The notes beneath the pieces are model-generated. The model saw only the letters and a program-made list of their open reading frames with translations, had not been told where the DNA came from and ran no database searches. From contig NZ_LT906478.1 in the NCBI RefSeq assembly GCF_900187025.1, forward strand, positions 1,038,001 to 1,102,000: a stretch of 64,000 nucleotides of DNA. Direction: 5' to 3'. The translations under genes were made by a program, and so were the position numbers. Source of the DNA: Listeria ivanovii subsp. ivanovii. Lineage in GTDB: Bacteria; Bacillota; Bacilli; Lactobacillales; Listeriaceae. This document shows positions 60,486 through 64,000 of the stretch, in pieces. Position 1 is the first letter of the stretch. Each line of letters opens with the position of its first letter.

Positions 60486-61013
60486 ATGAAAATCAATACA
60501 GAAAGCATTGTAAACTTTGCTATTAATGGAGTAGAAAAATTTTTGCAGGAAAATCCAACTTTAACGTTTTATGCGTTAGCTTTTGACTGTAATGCGGAAT
60601 ATGCGGAAATCAATCTATGTTTAAACACGGAGGAAGCTTTTTCTGAACGATTAGCTGCATGCCAAAGTGGAAGATTTGCGGAACAGTATCAAACTGCGGA
60701 ACGTATTTACGATTTAAAATATAATACCGGAGATTGGGAATATCAATCTTTTGATACGTTTTATGTTTTCACGGATGAGGAATTAACAATGGTTTTTAAT
60801 GATCTGTATCCGAATGGAGTGGAGGATGATTACCAAGCTTGGATAAAATTTACAAAAGAATTACTAGGAGAATTTGCCAAAAGTCTGCTTACATTTTCCA
60901 AAACAGAGACATTTAAAAAAATTCCTAAAACAACTGATTTCGAGTTTTTCTGTATTGATCATGATGAAGAATTAGAAACGGCTAAAAGTAGAATGGCGCA
61001 ATGCAGTAAATAA
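60486..61013 (+). CDS. DUF4303 family protein, immunity-like
   Basis: The 175-residue acidic protein matches DUF4303 (FYALAFDCNAEYAEINLCLN; YNTGDWEYQSFDTF; FFCIDHDEELE). DUF4303 is common in polymorphic-toxin immunity clusters. GGAGG lies in the end of mepB, so translation is coupled. Last intact gene of the island. Confidence 0.78.
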   Translation: MKINTESIVNFAINGVEKFLQENPTLTFYALAFDCNAEYAEINLCLNTEEAFSERLAACQSGRFAEQYQTAERIYDLKYNTGDWEYQSFDTFYVFTDEELTMVFNDLYPNGVEDDYQAWIKFTKELLGEFAKSLLTFSKTETFKKIPKTTDFEFFCIDHDEELETAKSRMAQCSK

Positions 61014-61256
61014 GCGTGGTATTTAATTATGGCGATGATATACACAAAGAAATCTCCTTGTGTTTGGATATTTAGTAGGTAGTTTTATTGTTTGAAAACC
61101 AAATTTGCGAGTGCTTTGAAATCTGTTTCGGCAAAAATGAGTGTTACCTGGGGATTCAGTTGACTAGCAATTCTCTTTTTTGGAAAGGGAGGCAAAACAG
61201 ACAAATGGTTACTTTATGATTGATAAGTATCCTTGGTCGCTTTTTGGCATAAAAAA
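61014..61256. other. Intergenic end of the island
   Basis: No convincing gene. A 60-codon plus-strand frame from 61180 lacks homology I recognise and overlaps the 3' end of the hydrolase gene. Confidence 0.4.
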
Positions 61257-61295
61257 ACCGACCTTCCAAAGTTGGCTTTTGGGGATCGGCTTAAG
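61257..61295 (-). terminator. Terminator-like hairpin after the hydrolase gene
   Basis: On the minus strand CCGATCCCCAAAAG pairs imperfectly with CTTTGGAAGGTCGG and is followed by a run of T (TTTTTTATGCC). It would end the merR-GNAT-hydrolase operon. Confidence 0.6.
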
Positions 61296-61297
61296 TT

Positions 61298-62296
61298 TTA
61301 TTGTTGAGAGACTACTTTTTCGCAATAATCTAGGTACGCATTATCCATTAAAAAATATTTAGGAAGCATTAATCCGACTACATTTATGAGTAGTTCAGAA
61401 TTCGCAATGGCTGGGTTAATCATTTGATGTTCAACATTGGGAATGGTTTTTACATCTAGTTTATCTTTCTGTACTTCTTCCTTGTAAACTTGTTTTGTTT
61501 CAGCTGAATCAACATTTTTATCCTTTTCAGCTAATACGAGGTATATTTTTGCTTGAGTTTTGGACAGATCTTTTGTCGCATCTTGATGGATGTTTTTGCG
61601 GATGAAGCTATATCTAGCGGGCGATATTTTTTCTTGACCGCCATTTTGTTTGTAGTCATCATAGGTTTTATTCGTCATGATGAGTTTACTATCTGTTATA
61701 AAATCTTGTTTTGCTTGGCTGATTTCTTGCTTGGTACCACCAGCGTCATGTTTTTGCCAACCAGTATTGTATTCGCCTTGTCGCATCCAGTTGATAGCGG
61801 GGCCAGCTAGAATAGAAAAACGAATATCTTTATTCGCATTCATTGCTTTTGGAATCACCCAACCAGCTTGACTAGCGCCCCATAGCCCAATTTTATTTAC
61901 ACTATCAGGGTATTTTACTTTCAGCCATTCGATGACTTGATTGACTTCATTTGCTCGGTCATTCATTGATTGGTCTAGCCAATTACCAGATGATTTACCG
62001 ACCCCTAATTTATCCCAAGAAACTGAGATATAACCTTGTTTGGCGAAGCGTTCCATCAGCGGTTTATATCCACCACTTTGAGTCGCTTCTTGTGGCCCAT
62101 CTCCGTGAACAAAGACGATAATTCCTTTAGGCTTATCGTGTTTTGGGGCAGTAATGACGGCAGACAAATCTCCACCAGAAGTTGGAATCGTAACTCTTTT
62201 TTCGTTCATTTGGTAATCATTTCCAAGCAAAAATATGAGCATTAAGACGACGATAATTGCGCTTATAGTTATGGTTATTTTTTTCGATAGTTTCAT
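61298..62296 (-). CDS. Membrane-anchored alpha/beta hydrolase
   Basis: The 332-residue protein has an N-terminal hydrophobic anchor (about residues 5-24) and an alpha/beta hydrolase domain. Visible are FVHGDGPQEA (oxyanion region, about 64), the nucleophile elbow GLWGASQAGW (about 139-148), an acidic EKDKNVD region (about 265) and NVEHQMI with the catalytic His (about 287). Likely an esterase or peptidase on the outer membrane face. ATG at 62296 overlaps the stop of the GNAT gene (ATGA), so it is translationally coupled; upstream in-frame start at 62320 is less likely. Confidence 0.82.
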   Translation of the reverse strand: MKLSKKITITISAIIVVLMLIFLLGNDYQMNEKRVTIPTSGGDLSAVITAPKHDKPKGIIVFVHGDGPQEATQSGGYKPLMERFAKQGYISVSWDKLGVGKSSGNWLDQSMNDRANEVNQVIEWLKVKYPDSVNKIGLWGASQAGWVIPKAMNANKDIRFSILAGPAINWMRQGEYNTGWQKHDAGGTKQEISQAKQDFITDSKLIMTNKTYDDYKQNGGQEKISPARYSFIRKNIHQDATKDLSKTQAKIYLVLAEKDKNVDSAETKQVYKEEVQKDKLDVKTIPNVEHQMINPAIANSELLINVVGLMLPKYFLMDNAYLDYCEKVVSQQ

Positions 62297-62889
62297 TTTA
62301 TCCACTCCATCATATGCCATTCTTTGACACCAGTTAGTATGCTTATTAGTATATTTTTGTCTTTCTTTATTACTTGAAAACCTAGCTTTTGGTAAAGTTG
62401 ATAAGCGATAGTATTGCTCTTTGAAACATATAAAGTGATTCGTTCGTTAGGAAAATAACTTATACAGTGAGAGATCAGAGCTGTTCCAATGCCTTGACCG
62501 CGAGAAAAAGGAGAAACGGTAATAAAATCGATGTATCTCTCATTTGCTTTTGGTTTATGGGAAAGTAGCCCCAGTAAGAAAATTAATTTAAGGCGTTGTG
62601 AAAAAGAAAGAAAATTACTTAGTGAATGAAATAAATGGTAATATGAATCTGCTTTACTCGTTAAAAATAGGCAGCCACAGATTTTATCATTATTCAGTGC
62701 AATAAGGAGATTTTCGCCCTTTTCAGTATAAATGTAGTGACAAAAAGCGTACATAAGTTTGTGTACTTCTGCTTCTGAGAATAGCAAATGAGTAAACTTT
62801 GATTTAAATCCGTTGCAAATTAAAAATACGACTTCTTCTAGTATAGTTACTTTCTCAAATGCTGTAATAGCTTTAATAGAAATGTTCAT
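62293..62889 (-). CDS. GNAT family N-acetyltransferase
   Basis: The 198-residue protein has the GNAT acetyl-CoA motif FSRGQGIGTALISHCISYF (about 131-149) and LYVSKSNTIAYQLYQKLGF (about 159-177). Substrate unknown; small-molecule or drug acetylation are possibilities in a MerR-controlled operon. Start and stop both overlap neighbours by ATGA, so it is the middle gene of a tight operon. Confidence 0.87.
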   Translation of the reverse strand: MNISIKAITAFEKVTILEEVVFLICNGFKSKFTHLLFSEAEVHKLMYAFCHYIYTEKGENLLIALNNDKICGCLFLTSKADSYYHLFHSLSNFLSFSQRLKLIFLLGLLSHKPKANERYIDFITVSPFSRGQGIGTALISHCISYFPNERITLYVSKSNTIAYQLYQKLGFQVIKKDKNILISILTGVKEWHMMEWIK

Positions 62890-63605
62890 ATTTTCACCTC
62901 AATAGAATAAACCATGGCATCTGGATAGGCTAGAGAAGCATAGATATTCTCGTAGATTAGGATGTTTTTGTTAGTATAAGTCAGTTCTTCCAAAAAGATA
63001 CTAGCTTGCTTTTCCACCGTTACTTCATCTTCGGCAACAAAATTTTTATACGCATATTTGCCAGAAGGAAAAGTGAAATCGCTTGTTTCTTTTGTACTTT
63101 TACAGCATATTACACCAGTTTCTTGCTCGGAAAAAATATAAAACGGTTCCTCTATATGAGGTAGATCTAGTTTTGCGGCCAGAGAGTAGTTAATCGAACC
63201 ATAATCAAGTAGTTGCTCTGGTATTTTTTTATAGTATCGATTTGCTCTATCTACAAAAGTAGTTTCGTTTAAGGTGATTTCTTTTTGCGAATGGATAATT
63301 TTTTGGATAGTTTTCTGAATGTCTAACAATTCATCGATTTTTTGTTGGAGATTATGTTCTGCTTGTTCTAGCATGGGAGTTACTTTTTCACCAAGTAAAC
63401 TTTCTTTTATTTCTTGAATGGAAAAGCCGATTTTTCTGAAAAGAATGATTTGATACAATCGATAAATATCTATCTCTTCGAAAAAATAGTAACCATTTTC
63501 TGAATTTCTTTTAGGTGCCAATATACCTTCGTCAATATAATGGCGGATTTTATATTTGGAAATTTGAAACAATGCAGCTAGTTCGCCTGTGGAAAGAGTT
63601 CTCAT
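62886..63605 (-). CDS. MerR family transcriptional regulator
   Basis: The 239-residue protein has the N-terminal MerR winged helix (STGELAALFQISKYKIRHYI ... GYYFFEEIDIYRLYQI, residues 5-55), a coiled-coil dimer helix (about 80-110) and a C-terminal domain that may be an effector-binding domain (BmrR/BltR type). AGGAGG before the ATG. It likely controls its own operon through the 19-bp-spacer promoter immediately upstream. Confidence 0.9.
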   Translation of the reverse strand: MRTLSTGELAALFQISKYKIRHYIDEGILAPKRNSENGYYFFEEIDIYRLYQIILFRKIGFSIQEIKESLLGEKVTPMLEQAEHNLQQKIDELLDIQKTIQKIIHSQKEITLNETTFVDRANRYYKKIPEQLLDYGSINYSLAAKLDLPHIEEPFYIFSEQETGVICCKSTKETSDFTFPSGKYAYKNFVAEDEVTVEKQASIFLEELTYTNKNILIYENIYASLAYPDAMVYSIEVKI

Positions 63606-63631
63606 AGTATACCTCCTAATGATTTAGTTTT

Positions 63632-63662
63632 ATTATAAACCATGTGGTAACCACGCGGTCAA
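63632..63662 (-). promoter_or_regulatory. MerR-type promoter with 19-bp spacer and operator
   Basis: On the minus strand TTGACC (63662-63657) and TATAAT (63637-63632) are separated by exactly 19 bp. The spacer contains the palindrome GTGGTTACCAC. This is the classic MerR-activated arrangement and leads into the merR-GNAT-hydrolase operon. Confidence 0.85.
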
Positions 63663-63680
63663 GTATGATAAAAATAGTTA

Positions 63681-63725
63681 AAAAAGCACATTTGATAATG
63701 AGAATCATTATCAAATGTGCTTTTT
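63681..63725. promoter_or_regulatory. Fur box inside a perfect 21-bp inverted repeat
   Basis: TGATAATGAGAATCATTATCA (a 21-base Fur-box-like palindrome given here as TGATAATGA-GAA-TCATTATCA) forms the centre of a 45-base perfect hairpin with flanking AAAAAGCACATT / AATGTGCTTTTT arms. It matches the classical Fur consensus at nearly every base. A TATAAT at 63731-63736 follows, so Fur binding would block the downstream promoter. The flanks could also act as a terminator in either direction. Confidence 0.85.
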
Positions 63726-63770
63726 TGTGATATAATAAACAAAGATTTATTAATGGGGGTTAAGAGACAC

Positions 63771-63866
63771 ATGGGCGAAATAGCAATGAAAATGGCTAAT
63801 ACAGCCAAAAAAGCAAGCCAAATAGAAACGCGATACCTAAATAAGACGTGGAGGAAAAAGCAATGA
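63771..63866 (+). CDS. Small ORF (31 aa) before the membrane protein gene
   Basis: ATG at 63771 opens 31 codons (MGEIAMKMANTAKKASQIET, then RYLNKTWRKKQ), basic and helical, ending in TGA that overlaps the ATG of the next gene. No family known. A TAATGGGGGT stretch provides a modest ribosome site. It could be a leader peptide or a small protein of an iron-regulated operon. Confidence 0.5.
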   Translation: MGEIAMKMANTAKKASQIETRYLNKTWRKKQ

Positions 63867-64000
63867 TTGATAAACGTCTCTTCCAACTGATGGAAAAGAA
63901 ATCGTTAGTACTGCTTATTCTTTTTCGTGTCATCAGTTTAGGATTAATGATGATGCTTTGGTTCGTTTTTGCGCAACAATTAACAAATTACTTAAGCGAG
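63863..64000 (+). CDS. Membrane protein, start only (probable ABC transporter)
   Basis: The frame starts at ATG 63863 behind GTGGAGG and runs off the window end after 46 codons. The product begins MIDKRLFQLMEKKSLVLLIL and continues with a hydrophobic helix (FRVISLGLMMMLWFVF), which resembles the first transmembrane segment of CydC/CydD-type ABC transporters. The Fur box upstream suggests iron or heme control. The rest is outside the window, so identity is tentative. Confidence 0.55.
   Translation, partial: MIDKRLFQLMEKKSLVLLILFRVISLGLMMMLWFVFAQQLTNYLSE

Noticed and set aside
61180-61362. 60-codon plus-strand frame
   Set aside because: Overlaps the terminator hairpin and the 3' end of the minus-strand hydrolase; no homology seen.

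Overview
The window looks like a low-GC Gram-positive chromosome of the genus Listeria. The gene order (pdhABCD; typA, ylaI, ylaN, ftsW, pycA; tagGH; gtaB; teichoic acid genes; pncB, nadE; guaA) and the protein sequences match the Listeria monocytogenes/innocua backbone as I know it. The rhamnose genes (rmlABCD) that serovar 1/2 strains carry in the teichoic acid locus are absent. That fits a rhamnose-free wall teichoic acid, as in serovar 4/6-type strains or a close sister species. The species cannot be fixed from the sequence alone.

Layout. 1-5.5 kb: pyruvate dehydrogenase operon. 5.6-12.7 kb: small conserved genes (a lactate-dehydrogenase-like pseudoenzyme, UPF0223, a DsbA-like protein), an HTH-TPR regulator with two membrane proteins, CorA with a possible leader ORF, and a UPF0637 protein. 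12.9-25.7 kb: IMPase, TypA, a decayed IS3-family element beside an SH3b-repeat amidase, a lipoprotein, YlaI, YlaN, FtsW and pyruvate carboxylase. 25.8-46.3 kb: a binding-protein lipoprotein, then the cell-wall region. The latter holds the teichoic acid exporter TagGH, a DUF6270-like protein, a glucosaminidase with six SH3b repeats, a GT-C/GT2 glycosylation pair, GtaB, and CDP-ribitol and CDP-glycerol synthesis with three glycerol/ribitol-phosphate transferases. 46.4-51.2 kb: NAD salvage (PncB, NadE), a monooxygenase-fold protein, a lone PTS IIB protein and GuaA.

The 3' end of guaA is a known integration hot spot, and here it opens an accessory island (51.2-61.0 kb). It contains IS3 debris, an AraC regulator, a VOC protein, and the remains of a type VII secretion LXG polymorphic-toxin locus: a toxin gene with two in-frame stops, an orphan toxin tail, and several immunity-like genes. 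Many of these carry a premature stop, a frameshift or a lost start codon. Between them sit a DUF4274 protein, a free-standing protein resembling EF-Tu domain 3, MepB and a DUF4303 protein. The island looks like a toxin/immunity array decaying mostly by point mutation.

61.3-64 kb: a MerR-GNAT-hydrolase operon on the minus strand with a textbook 19-bp-spacer MerR promoter. Beyond it is a Fur-box-like palindrome inside a perfect 21-bp hairpin, which precedes a 31-codon ORF and the start of a membrane protein cut by the window end.
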